Source: Prosopocoilus inquinatus
Taxonomy: Eukaryota; Arthropoda; Insecta; Coleoptera; Lucanidae
Reading direction: 5' to 3'
Assembly (NCBI GenBank): GCA_036172665.1
Contig: CM069877.1
Span: 16,703,001-16,767,000 of the forward strand
DNA length: 64,000 nt
Shown piece after piece: positions 43,174-54,394 of the stretch (its first letter is position 1; the number at the start of each line of letters is the position of its first letter). The notes under the pieces were generated by a model that saw nothing but the letters and a program-made list of their open reading frames with translations, did no database searches and had not been told where the DNA came from. The translations under genes and the position numbers were made by a program.

Positions 43174-43624
43174 GTAACAAGGAAATTTTTTCATTGGTAT
43201 TCTCAAGCACTTCTCGTCATATTTTCTTTGAAAATAATTTAAAATAGAGCATGTCTTATTGAAACTTTACACTCTCTTTATTTCAAATGACTTTCAAAGA
43301 AAATATGATGTATTTGGTACCATCGTACTCAGAAATAAATGTTCTGTTGAACTAAGCTAAGAAACATATGAGTTTCTATTTAAAAACATGAGTTACGACC
43401 TAATGAAAATTTCAAATATTGTAAAAATGTTAAAAATCAAAATACCATCAAAGGAGTGATTTTCTTGAAACACTTGATTGCATTAGATCGAAAAAATGCG
43501 ATTCATAGCTTTCTAGATTGAAAAATAAAAAAGTTTGTTCTTCGTTGTCATGGAATCCAAAATTATCAATTGATACGTATTCGAACTCGTAATGATACGT
43601 AGATTTTAAATATATAAAAGTATA
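43174..43624. other. Intron sequence with repeat similar to 12.0-12.2 kb
   Basis: Contains GACTTTCAAAGAAAATATGA and AAATTTCAAATATTGTAAAA, colinear with the repeat at 12000-12366. Confidence 0.45.
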
Positions 43625-43808
43625 TAGGGTGTTCCATTTAAAATAAGACAGTTGATATCACTTTCGACGAAATCCGAAGTCCTATGACCCCACTAGCAGT
43701 ATGTCAGAATATTCCATTTTTTGTTTAATTTATTGTCTTCAAAATTCATGTTAATCGATTAATAAATAAAGATTCTAGAAGGGTGAGTACATGGCGCGGG
43801 ACACCGGG
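43625..43808. repeat. MITE-like repeat, ATAGGGTGTTCC to GGACACCGGGTATA
   Basis: The outer edges TATAGGGTGTTCCATTTAAA and GCGGGACACCGGGTATAAAC are the kind that recur in insect MITEs. The interior (TTTTTGTTTAATTTATTGTC, ATTCTAGAAGGGTGA) matches 12205-12366. Confidence 0.55.
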
Positions 43809-43887
43809 TATAAACATAAATTATTTTGTTAACTTTAATCAATTTTTAGAGAAAAAAAATATTTTAAACATGGACAAATTTTTATTG

Positions 43888-45420
43888 AGATTTCAGAAAA
43901 ATGAGAAGGAGAGTCATAGCAAACAGAACAAACCCCAATAAAAAATCTAACTCATCAAAACGAAAATATGATGAAAATTATATCCAATATGGTTTTATAT
44001 TATCGGAAAAAGACAACTCTGTTCCTTTTTGTATGATTTGTTTAACAACACTCTCAAATGAATCGATGGCACCCAGTAAACTTCATTAAACGTCATTTAA
44101 TAGCTGATCATCCGTAACATAAAGGACAAACCAAAAGAATACTTAGAGATGCTAAAAGAAAATTTAAAAATTCAATCAAAAAGGCTAAAGAAATTTCACT
44201 CTATTCCCAAGAAAACTCATAAAAGCATAGACATCAGCAACAAAGCTCAACTATTTTTTTTTGTTGCGAATTTAAAGAAAGAACGGCAGGAGAAGATGTC
44301 TTTAACCCAGGTAAACCAAAATGTCATATTGAGAGGGATGCAGTGGCAAACTTGTATTAGCGTTTGCACTGATGGCGCTCCATCCATGCAGGGTCGAAAA
44401 AGAGGTTTCGTGGCTCATGTATTACAAAAAAATTCACAAGTTAAAATTGTACATTGCGTGATTCACCGCGAAGTTTTGATGTCAAAATCTTTACCTGATA
44501 GTCTCCTGAAGACGATGAACAACGCTGTTAAAGTGATGAATTACATAAAATCACATTCTCTGTGTTGCAGTCTTTTTGCACCGCAGTGTGAAACTATGGA
44601 TTCTGATTTTAAAAGTTTACTACTCCATACAGAAGAAGTGCGATGGCTCTCCAAAGGAAAATTGCTCGCACGATTTATCTCTTTGCGAACTGAAATAATA
44701 TGTTTCTTCGATGTTGAAAATTCTGGATTTGAATTTCTTAACAATGATAACTGGTGGCTAGAAGTAGCATTTCTCAACGATCATTTGAGAAATTGAACGT
44801 TTTAAATTTGAGTCTGCAAGGAGCGAACGAAAATATCATTACAGTTACAGGCAAATTAAAGGCTTTCAGTGACAAATTAGAACTGTGGACCAGAAAAGTT
44901 AAAAACTCGCAGCTCGATTGCTTTCCCGGCGTAGAGGCTTTTCCAAACAAATTTAAAGTTTTATCAGAAGTGAAGATGACAGAAGAAAACCTCTCTGTAT
45001 CATTTTATAAGTATTTTCCATCACTTGATTAGCAAATATACGAGTGGGTCATCAATCCTTTCGCAAGTTGCGATAGTACACATTTAACATTAACAGAAGA
45101 AGAGAATTGATTTGAAAAACGATCCTACGCACAAAGCGTCATTTTCTGTCCTAGAATTGTCAGAATTTTGGATTTCGCTTTGGAGCCAGTACCCTCAATT
45201 AGTTCAATTAAATTAGCCGTTAAATCTCTGCTGTCCTTCGGATCATCGTATCTTTGTGAATTCAGTTTCTCCGCGCTTACTGAAATAAAATCCAAAAAAC
45301 GAGAAGGATTACAGACAGTAGATGAGGACTTATGTGTTTGTTTATCTAATTTAGAGCCGCGTTTTGACTAAATTCTTTCACAAAGTCAATTGCATCCTTC
45401 TCACTGGTAATAATATTATT
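43888..45420 (+). pseudogene. hAT transposase (ZBED/SCAND3-like), degenerate
   Basis: Readable blocks in several frames: a BED-type zinc finger (KRKYDENYIQYGF, PFCMICLTTL, then His residues after SKLH and ADHP); CTDGAPSMQGRKRGF with the first acidic residue of the RNase H-like core; IVHCVIHREVL; VRWLSKGKLLARF; and the C-terminal dimerisation region (SYLCEFSFSALTEIKSKKRE, CLSNLEPRFD). These match domesticated ZBED5/SCAND3-like hATs and their source transposons. At least four frameshifts and several stops. A right end may be near 46725 (AAAAAGTTTGGCAGGCACTA); the left end was not found. Confidence 0.82.
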
Positions 45421-45489
45421 AAGTTGTTCGGAAAAAATGTCGTTTTTTTAAATTTAGAATGCTTGTATTAAACGAAATATATTAATTTT

Positions 45490-46420
45490 CATTAAATTAT
45501 CCAATTGCCATTTTCAATAGTGATCCTTTGCCAGCATTTGCATTCCTCGATGATACCAGCCAACTTCTCTAGAGTCAAGGAATTTTTGATATACCGTATC
45601 GACTTCGCGATATTCATTAAAATTTCTGTCTTTAAGGAAAAGCTTCATCGAACAAAATATACTGTAATCCGAAGGAGCAATGTCCAAACTATATGCTGAA
45701 AGAGGAAGAAAAGTTCATCCAAGCTCTATCAGTTTTTATTCAGACCTAATTGTATTTTGCGGTTTTGCATTATCCTGGTGGTGGATCACGTGATTTGTAT
45801 ATATTAATGCAGGCTATCCTATACGTAAAATTGCGTGTACTTTGGTAAGTTGAGCACAGCATTAACTGTGTGGACATTTGAAACGAAGTTCAAAATGGTT
45901 TACGCCAAAGATATTCCACCAAACACTGAACGTTACTTTTCTTCCAAAACGATCTTTGTCCACGACTAAAAATGATACTTGTCAATGATTAAGCCACTAT
46001 TTACACCAGTAGGGATTCTTAAAAGAATCCATATTTCTTCATAAATCATGATTTGTCACAGAAAACGATCGTAGCGGGGATTTAGAGTAATTTTGTACAA
46101 ATGTTTAAGATGTTTAGGTTGAGATTCATTTAAGTTAATGTGAAATTTTTGTAGAACGTTTAATAATAGTACTACGACCTTTTAAGTGGCACCAAATGGT
46201 TAAATTGAATGAACTCGACTGTCAATTGATATGTTGTAATAACCGGATTTTCTTTAAAAAATGTTTTACATTAAGAGACTCTTTGTCTTCTTCTTCACAG
46301 ATATTCTAAGCCACTTGTGCAGCCGTACTTTCCTTCTCTTCACTCGTATAACAATAGGTTCAAGAATTCTTCGTTTTTGGTTATTCTTTGTAAGAACACA
46401 CAATTAAGTTCGGGTTAACA
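45490..46420 (-). pseudogene. mariner transposase, very degenerate, minus strand
   Basis: On the minus strand, with many shifts, blocks align in mariner order: AAQVAxNICEEE near 46330; a decayed GDEKWIYF-like block (YEEIWILLRIP); GRKVTFSVWWN (the RKxMxxxWWD block); HHQDNAKPQNT with catalytic Asp 2; ELGWTFLPLSAYSLDIAPSD with Asp 3; and the C-terminus GWYHRGMQMLAKD. It is a different mariner lineage from the copies at 5.3 and 54.4 kb and much older. Confidence 0.7.
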
Positions 46421-46847
46421 TTTGCGTAGTATATTGTTTAGAGAAGTATGCTCTTCAATTTGCAAATAAAAAATTGTATCTGGCTACTTTCGAAATAAGA
46501 ATTAGTTGATAAAGTAAAAAAAAATGCCTAATATTATTGTGTTATATTTGTTACTATATAATAAGAATTTATATATTTTTTTTATACTAATAATAAAATA
46601 TATTATGTTTATATTTAATATTGTTGGAATTTTTATTTGGTGTGCCACAAAATAAATTCTCTTCGCCCTGTGTGCCGTGCCGCAAGGTAAAAAAGTTTGG
46701 CAGGCACTACCTTAAATCGTAAGAGAATTACGTCATTTTGACACCACGTTCTCTTGCTAGTTTGTTCTCTCGATTCGAGAATAGCGGAACTTGGCTACAC
46801 TAATTCTAAATAAATGCTTTTATTTTCAACTCTAAATTTTCGTAAAA
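46421..46847. other. No gene recognised
   Basis: AT-rich tail; possible hAT right terminus around 46640-46730 (GTGTGCCGTGCCGCAAGGTA, AAAAAGTTTGGCAGGCAC). Confidence 0.4.
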
Positions 46848-47224
46848 ATACAGGGCATCCCTTGTTGAGTCGCCTATTAAAAGTTTTGGGGAAAGGAACA
46901 TTCAAACATTCTGAAAATTAAAACACTGCCCTAGGAGGATGTGATTTTTCAGACTAAAATATTGTCAGTTTTATATCACTTCCGGTTACACTAGAAGTCG
47001 CCATTAACTTTCTTGTTTTAAATGGAATTTTATAGCAAATTCCGATTCTAAACATTACTCTAAGTAAAAATTGTTAAGACTCCTCAACATTTAAATGTAA
47101 AGGTTTTTGAGATATCTTCAAATTTCTTTAAAAAAATATTTCGGTAACCTTTAATTTAAGAGAATGTATTTGCGACACTATCAAATTTCAAGTTGCGTTC
47201 AGCCTTTCAAATCGTATCCCTGTA
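46848..47224. mobile_element. MITE-like element, ATACAGGG ends
   Basis: ATACAGGGCATCCC at the left and ATCCCTGTATA at the right are short inverted repeats around about 375 bp of non-coding sequence. Confidence 0.45.
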
Positions 47225-48417
47225 TATTTTTGCATCACGATATAAAGAATCAAATTGTACATCGGCTAGAACGGGGTTTTATTCTAAGAATTTCATTTTA
47301 AAGTTTATTTCAATGGATTAGGTGAGAATTTATGTTTATTTGATTTATTTTATTTCAACCGGTTTAGTGGTTGCTTATACTTTTCGTTCAATTGATTATA
47401 GTTAGTAGCATTCCATTAGTTTTCTTGTTATTAATAATTATTGTTTACTTTATTGTGTTAATGTTAATGCCGTTAATGCAGTTATTCGCAGCTGGGTTTA
47501 AAAAAAGCAATTATTGAATTCCTAATTTTTTAAGAAATAAATAATTGTTAACCGTATTTTGCCATACATATTATAATAAAGCTATAGGTAAATAATCGTA
47601 AGCGTCTTAAAAAAATAAGTTTACATTGAAAAACAATATTCTTTGCCAGTTTTTTATGGGCAAAACTTAGAATTGGTACAGTGGTAAAAATAATAATTAA
47701 TAGATTTATTTATTATTTTAAAGCCCGCACGATACGGTCGTAAATACTGTATAAAATTTGCAATTAACTGAATGAATAGTCGAATCAACCAATAAGTATT
47801 TACTACACTAAATGTCTCTCTCACTTAGTAGAAATTTTACACAAAAATAATTAAGATCGTATCATAGTCCTTGGACGATTAAACATTTCTTCATTTCTTT
47901 CATTTCGTCTTTTTTTATTTGTTTTGTTAAGTTTGTCAATTTCTTTCGGTTTTTTTTTTCATAATTCTACTAAAATTTGCCGTTATAAGAAACAATTATT
48001 GATAACAAGAAAACTAATAGGGACTGCTACTACTAATCGAGGTAGAATTTGATTCTGCATCTCATGATGCAAAAATATACAGGCTGTTCCAGTTACGAAA
48101 ACTGAGTCAACAACATAAGAAAAGAACATAACAAGGTTCGACACCATATTTTAACCATCCTGTGAATTTTTTAGGGATAACTAATAATGGTAATCATAAT
48201 GGTATCACTAAAAAAATACACCTGTTACAAAATTGACCTTAAATCTTCTTGCTGTTGCTAATGACTTAGAACTTTTTCCGTGGTCATTTGGACCTCATTT
48301 AGAATTCTGTCTATGCCACTTAAAACTTTTGCCATTTTGATAAGATTATAATAAAAAATTTCTTTGTTTTAAGTTACTTTTTACTTTAATTATGCCACCG
48401 TAATCCACGTTATTTAA
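47225..48417. other. No gene recognised
   Basis: AT-rich. ATACAGGCTGTTCCAGTTAC near 48075 looks like another insect MITE end without a found partner. Confidence 0.4.
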
Positions 48418-48419
48418 TA

Positions 48420-48547
48420 GCGAGTTCCACTTGTTGCACTGAGTGAACTAAGTGTATTCTCATCTCGTTTTAACTTCATGTAATAGTACGAGATAAAGAT
48501 ATCCTGAGTGCACACTGGTGTACACCATGGTGATAAGTGGAACTCGC
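48420..48547. mobile_element. MITE GCGAGTTCCACTT, 128 bp
   Basis: GCGAGTTCCACTTGTTGCA and AAGTGGAACTCGC are inverted, flanked by TA on both sides. Confidence 0.72.
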
Positions 48548-48695
48548 TATAAGTATCCGCAACACAGCCAGTACTGCTGAAGGGATACTGTCATTATTTT
48601 TTTCAAGTCAGATTTTTACATCATCAAAATACATGCACGTAACTTAACGAAAAAAGCATAGCTCTGGAATCTAAAAAGATCACGAACGGCTAATA

Positions 48696-51234
48696 TACGT
48701 TGTTCACAAATTAAAAAACCACCAAATGTTGCATTATGTTGGTATAAAACATAAGTCCCCTATAGAACATTACCAAGGCAACGTATTTGAAGTTTAATGT
48801 CAATTTAATTTGTTATCTCAATTTTACTGTTACAGCATTTATATTCATTTTAACAAGTCATTTCAATATCTGGAAAGCAGAGAAATATTTCAAATGTTAA
48901 ATTGAAAGAAGCACTCGACAAATGTTATGTTGAAATAAAAAACTTGGTGCCAAATTTAAGCAACCGTCAAATACTAGAGTCTGATGATCATAACTACTTC
49001 TTCCTGGTTCTGAAAATTGTTTATATAATTTCAAGAGTTTCATTTTACATTTTAACTTGTTCTCGTTCTTTTCTCTGTCTGCAAATGTAAAAATGTAAGA
49101 GGATAAATTAAATGAGCAATATAGAAAATAAAATGCGCATTTATTGTAAGCATTTCATAAAACTTGTGTGCAATAAAGAAGTTATTACGTCATTGAATAA
49201 ATAAATGTGCAATAAATTACTCTTTTAGAAAACAATTTATAAAAAGTACCAATATTAAAAAAAAATTGGAATAAATGTTTGGGCATTTCAAAATGTGAAT
49301 GTTCCCTTTATATTATATTTGTACACTTAAACAAATAAATTTGAAATACTTTCATAACCTCTATAAAATTATATTAGACAACATAAAAAATATCTGATAA
49401 TTTGAAAAATTTTATTTTCAATATTTTAATTATATTGCCCTTTAAATACCAAATGCGTGCATTCAAGAATTTATTGTAACCATGAATAAATAAGATGCCA
49501 CCAAAAATGAATAATATGTGCACTAACATGAATAATATGTGCATTACGGGTCAAAAGTTTTATTTTATTTCAGTGATAAACTTGAAATTGACAGCAACAA
49601 CAAATAAATATTACGAAAAATATTCCAACTATTCCCCATGAACGCATCTTTGTAACAGGGAAACACAATTTTCACTACAGGGAAACACAAATTCATCTCA
49701 GCGGTGAAGTGTACCCTCATCATGCTAAACGTTACAGCTGCGACGGTTGTATTATAAAGCCTCGTTTTACATGATCATATAAAATGACACCAGAGAAAAG
49801 TATATCAAGTTTTAGGGTAGTTTAAAACAGTATTAATTATGGTATAATAAAATCACACAGAAACAGATATATTTGTGTCCGTTTCATAATATTTTTTGCG
49901 AATACTTCTTGGAAATATTTTCTAGTAACATAAATTAGTATAATTTAAAACAGTCTTTAAATATTTATTTGCCGGGCACATCTTTGTGAATGGATTCTCG
50001 TTTCCTCGAAACTGGGTGTCTGAACGCTCGGAGGAAATTAAAATTGTAGTTAAAGGAAATCAAACTAAATGATTCTCCTTGATGAGCTTTTGATAAAAAA
50101 TGAATAACTAAAATGTTACAAAAGTTTAATAAAGTCAAATTAATTAACAAGCAAACATTAGTACCTGAGCTAATAGTTTTAAATTAAAGTTTGGGTATCT
50201 AAGAGTTCTTTGAACAGTGCTTTAAACATAAAAGTTACGGTTATTTATTTTTTTCTTTTAACACCCAAAAACTGCTGCTCATGTTGTTGAGAAGCACTAA
50301 TTAGAAAAAAAGAAGCCATAAAACAGGTGGATATTTTATGAATGGTGGTCTTGATAAATTCTAATAGTTTGTGAAACGTAAAGAGAAATATTGTGAACTA
50401 AGGAAGAAATTGAGAAACTTAAACTGTTGTAACTTTCATGTTATTGGATTTTGGTCAAAAGCGAATTAAGAAAAAAAAAACATTACTTTGATCTTCTTTA
50501 GCTCCCTTGTAATTTCCTCCGTACGTTATGAGACACATAGTATATTTTTCGATTTTATAAATATTGTGTAGAGTTTGCTTTACATTGTTAGAATTTTATA
50601 ATATTAGAAAATTGTGTAAAATAATCAAGAAATAGAATTTTTCACCATCAAATTATTTTCTTTACATTGTAGATGCTAAAATAAAAATGATGCATCTCAC
50701 AATGTTTTTTCATTTAAAATTTCATATTTTTAAAGGTGCACAAAAAAAGTAATGTTAATGCATATCCTAAATAAATGATTGCTCACTGTTATATTTTGTA
50801 TTTGAAACAGATATGCTTCTTTATTGCAAAATTTTTATTATTTTATTGCACAAATAATTCGTTCAAAGTAGCAAAGTATTTATTTTAATTTACGTTTTTC
50901 TTTAAATAATTCTCTATTAAATCGTACCCAAAATGTAATTACGTATCTGCCTGCTTATTTCTACAAAAAATTCGTACATACCTGACACAATGGATAATTA
51001 CAGCTCGTGTGTTATAAAATTCTTCACAAACGATAAGGTAAAAAACATGAATCTGTCATAATGATTAAATTTAGAACCATAAATCTATTCAAAACACACA
51101 GTTTGCCGTTTAACCTTATCGTTTATTTCAAACACTTGCCAATTTTGTTACCAACTTTTTCTAGAACACAGTTGCCGGTTGTATTTTTCACAATGCAACA
51201 CCGCCAGTGGTCTTTTAATTTGTGAACGAATTAT
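48696..51234. mobile_element. TA-flanked element TTGTTCACAAATT, copy a, 2.5 kb
   Basis: Left TATACGTTGTTCACAAATTA and AAAAAACCACCA; right, inverted, TATAATTCGTTCACAAATTA and AAAGACCACTGGCGG. It is the longest of three copies (also 53564-54242 and 56371-56478). A frame at 48902-49090 (LKEALDKCYVEIKNLVPN) might be a scrap of its gene, but is not recognised. Contains MITE copy C at 50011-50542. Confidence 0.6.
50011..50542. mobile_element. MITE family AACGTACGGAGG, copy C, longest
   Basis: Left ACTGGGTGTCTGAACGCTCG and GAGGAAATTAAAATTG; right, inverted, CTATGTGTCTCATAACGTAC and GGAGGAAATTACAAGG. About 530 bp with both ends kept; it shows the full terminal repeat that copies A and B have lost in part. 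Confidence 0.75.
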
Positions 51235-51887
51235 ACACGCATAAACTTCAAACTGTCATTTATTTGAAATTATTTTAAACGACAGCCACTGTCACTATCC
51301 GCCATCAACAAAACAAAATTTTCTACATTAACTTTGGAAATCACATATAATTATTCATATCTATTTTCTATCCCATTGTCAATAATATTTTGATGAAAAT
51401 ATCCATCAAAACAATACATATTACTTAAATATCTAAGTAAATTATATCACACCATCAATATCTTACACCATCAATATCAATACATTTTTATAAGAATTCG
51501 ATAAGTTTCTGTTATAAAACCATATTTATCAATTTTAATGGAAATTTTGATCAAAATATTTACAGTGGGACCAAAATAGAAAAAATAGTATAAAGTATTA
51601 GCCGTTCACCCGGCTTTCTCGTTAGAGTAGGGGAGTTAGTATCATATCACCTCGATTACAGTAGTAGGTACATTATTTCTGCTAGAGTCGGTCGCAGAAG
51701 GATGCTTCTTCGTATTTGGCACTATAGTCCATAGTAAATATAGCCAGATTACTAGTATGGAATTGTGATAATATTTTTCATGTCAAATTCTGACATCTAT
51801 CAGAATTCATGTAAGCAACCTAAGGACACTAGAACACGGCGTGCTCTGACGAGAAAAAAGAGTGAATGCTTAATACACGTTTCATAA
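51235..51887. other. No gene recognised
   Basis: AT-rich; nothing supported on either strand. Confidence 0.4.
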
Positions 51888-51982
51888 GACATTTGGCGCA
51901 CTTGTCCAATTAGATAACTCGTCTTCGTTTCATTTTCTAAAACTGGATGCGTGCGCTAAAATGACGTCTTATGAAACTTATT
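51888..51982. mobile_element. Small palindromic MITE
   Basis: GTTTCATAAGACATTTGGCG pairs with CGCTAAAATGACGTCTTATG then AAAC; about 95 bp. Confidence 0.55.
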
Positions 51983-52067
51983 CTTTAATATACATATTAT
52001 TAAATACGCAGTGAAACAACTTTATTTGGCAAGTCTTATTGCAACATTATATCTAAATGTTACCTGG

Positions 52068-52321
52068 GTACGAACATGTCGAAGAAGCCTAGCTGTTCAC
52101 CCTCGATGTTTAGGTCGCGCTCAATACCGCGGTATCACCTCGATGTAAAACAAACGTATAGTTTTAAATAGAACCGTGCATATCGAAGATGAATAGCAGC
52201 GCGCTTCTTCGACATGCACGATTCCATTTACAACTAAACGTTTTTTTTTTACATCGAGGTTATAACGCGGTATCAAGCGCAACCTAAACATCGAGGGTGA
52301 ACAGCTAGGCATCTTCGTACC
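52068..52321. mobile_element. Palindromic MITE with arms of about 115 bp
   Basis: GGGTACGAACATGTCGAAGA at the left matches inverted GGGTACGAAGATG at the right. Then CCTAGCTGTTCACCCTCGAT and GTTTAGG are identical on both arms, followed by ATACCGCGKTATMACCTCGA. It forms an almost complete hairpin of 254 bp with a small loop. Confidence 0.78.
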
Positions 52322-52515
52322 CTTAGTTTATATGTTATAAATCCTGGCGTACCATATGCGCACGTGTTTGTACGTCTTGGTCAATTTAGTATTATTATTG
52401 TCATTATTATTATTATTAAAGTAGTATGTATGTACAGCTGAATTAAAAAAAAAAATATGGGAAAATGTCAAAAAAATACGTCCGTTTTTCATAGTAGTTT
52501 TCATAGTATGAAAAT

Positions 52516-53099
52516 AGGGGCATTCAACGGATACAATCAATTTATGATTGCATACAGTTTAGCATTCAACGTATCAAAATCGATTCTACATCGATTGTAA
52601 AATTGTCAATCATAAAAATTTTAAGTGGTATAAAGAAATACGCTGACCACTTCGATGACATATTACCGCTTCCTGATGCAATTGCTCAGAAAACACGAGC
52701 CGCATTGGATTAATGAATAAATTCCTTATGAAAATGATAATATTTGCACCTTATGAAGAAATACATCATTTACAAGCGCTATTATTTCAGTTTTGTGGGA
52801 TTCCACAGAATGTAATCTTTCTTTTTTGAGACATGCGTGGTGCAGCAGAACGCGGTATCGGCTGATCGGTGGAAACAGAAATTGCAATCATAGAAAAATC
52901 GATAGCCGAATCAGCAATGTCGGAGATAATAAATGGTGATATTAAATTTAAATTCATTGTTACTATTGTTGGTTAGAGTTTGTAGGTCATCTGTCACGAA
53001 AAAACCACTGACGTTTCGCCACCGTTCAGTGTATTTATGAATCGATCTAAATCGATTGGATCCCATTATAAAAAATCGATTTGTTTGTTGAATGCCCCT
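52516..53099. mobile_element. Element AGGGGCATTCAAC, 584 bp
   Basis: AGGGGCATTCAAC is exact at both ends, with repeated AATCGATT words inside both. Possible 3-bp duplication AAT. No coding capacity. Near 53000-53035 a fragment resembling a collapsed hammerhead 3' half (minus strand GGCGAAACGTCAGTG) is too incomplete to call. Confidence 0.65.
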
Positions 53100-53270
53100 A
53101 ATGTTTTATAAGAAATAGGTTAAAATTACTTGACGGTATGTGAGTGTATAAATAAACAGATTTACCAAATAAACCAGATTTACAATTGGAAAATTTTCAT
53201 TTCCCATTTCTTCTTTTTATTCAGCTTTATCAAAAAGTGCCCTGAATAATCTATTACATTTATTCTGTAG

Positions 53271-53370
53271 GTGACGTTGTCGGACTTGGGGGCAAGCGAA
53301 CTACTTCTAGAAATGATCGTGAAAATTGCCGCTCATCCAGAACAATGGGAACAAGTTCATAATTTATTAC
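53271..53370 (+). CDS. Internal exon of a host gene, 33 codons
   Basis: Acceptor TTATTCTGTAG|GTGACG and strong donor TTATTAC|GTAAGTTG. The 100 bp stay open from phase 0 to phase 1: VTLSDLGASELLLEMIVKIA then AHPEQWEQVHNLL. It looks like one or two amphipathic helices. The start phase matches the end phase of the exon at 42943-43173, giving ...TRNDK|VTLSDLG.... Further exons must lie outside the window or were missed. Protein family not recognised. Confidence 0.7.
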
Positions 53371-53563
53371 GTAAGTTGCGGATATAATTTTATTTTATGT
53401 CGCCCACTTCAACGTTTATAAATGTAGGCAGAGCGTATGTCCTGAGATATGTATAATTAGTTTCCGAAAACCCAGTATGTACTATGTGTGTTTTTTTTAA
53501 TACCATAATGGGTGGCTGTGAAAAATAAAATTCATGTCTTAGCTGACAAGTTGAAATAAAGTA

Positions 53564-54242
53564 TACGTTGTTCACAAATTAAAAAACCACCACCTGTTGC
53601 ATTATAAAGCTGTTATAAAATCGCTTGCGAATGAAAAAGTAAACACCATGAATCTATCATAATTATTAAATTTAGAATCAGGGATTTGTTCCGAACGTAT
53701 AACCTTATCGTTTATTTCAATTAGGGATGACGACGGGTACCCGGGTACCCGGGTACCCGTTTACTTAGATGGAACCGGTTCCTCTTTTTGAATACTCGTT
53801 ACCCGATAACTACCCGATACCCGATAATTACCCGTTACCCGATATTCTGAAATTGCCGAACAACCAAGTAGTCTTCATTTCATTTTGCCTAATGTGACCT
53901 ACATTAACATTTTGCTCGAATGAGCATTAATTATTTCAGATAATTCTATACTGGTTTTTTAAATTGTTAGTTGTTACTTATCGGATAGTCAAGTAGTTGT
54001 CGGATATCGGGTACTTATCGGATACCCGGGTACTTATCGGGTAACGGGTACTTATCGGGTAACGGGCAAGTACCCGGGTATCAATAACGAGTACCCGGGT
54101 AGTAAACTTATCGGGTATCGGTATCCCTAATTTCAATCACTTGCCAATTTTGTTACCAAGTTTTTAACTAGGACACTGTTGCCGATTGTATTTTTCACAA
54201 GGCAACACCGCCAGTGGTATTTTAATATGTGAACAAATTATA
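53564..54242. mobile_element. TA-flanked element TTGTTCACAAATT, copy b, with nested hAT
   Basis: Left TATACGTTGTTCACAAATTA, right ending GTGAACAAATTATA. The non-nested part (about 270 bp) matches 51010-51234 of copy a block for block (TTAAATTTAGAA, AACCTTATCGTTTATTTCAA, TGCCAATTTTGTTACCAA). It is therefore an internally deleted relative. Confidence 0.75.
53722..54129. mobile_element. hAT element nested in copy b, perfect 8-bp duplication
   Basis: Termini TAGGGATGACGAC and inverted TAGGGATACCGAT; flanks are exact ATTTCAAT (53714-53721 and 54130-54137). Filled with TTATCGGGTA/ACCCGATAA and GGGTACCCGG words on both sides. 408 bp, non-autonomous. Confidence 0.88.
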
Positions 54243-54394
54243 CTCCTATTTATTTTCCCAGTTTTGAAATAACAGAGAAACTCTAAAAAACAGACTTGCT
54301 TTATTTGAAAAATTTTATTTCTGATGTACGTGGGCTGCTGGAAAAGTTTCTGGAAACGGTATGAAAAAACGCATATGAAATTTGGTAAACGGTA

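Noticed and set aside
53000..53035. GGCGAAACGTCAGTG on the minus strand as a hammerhead
   Set aside because: The CUGANGA core and stem II are missing; only a GAAA-like 3' half could be argued.
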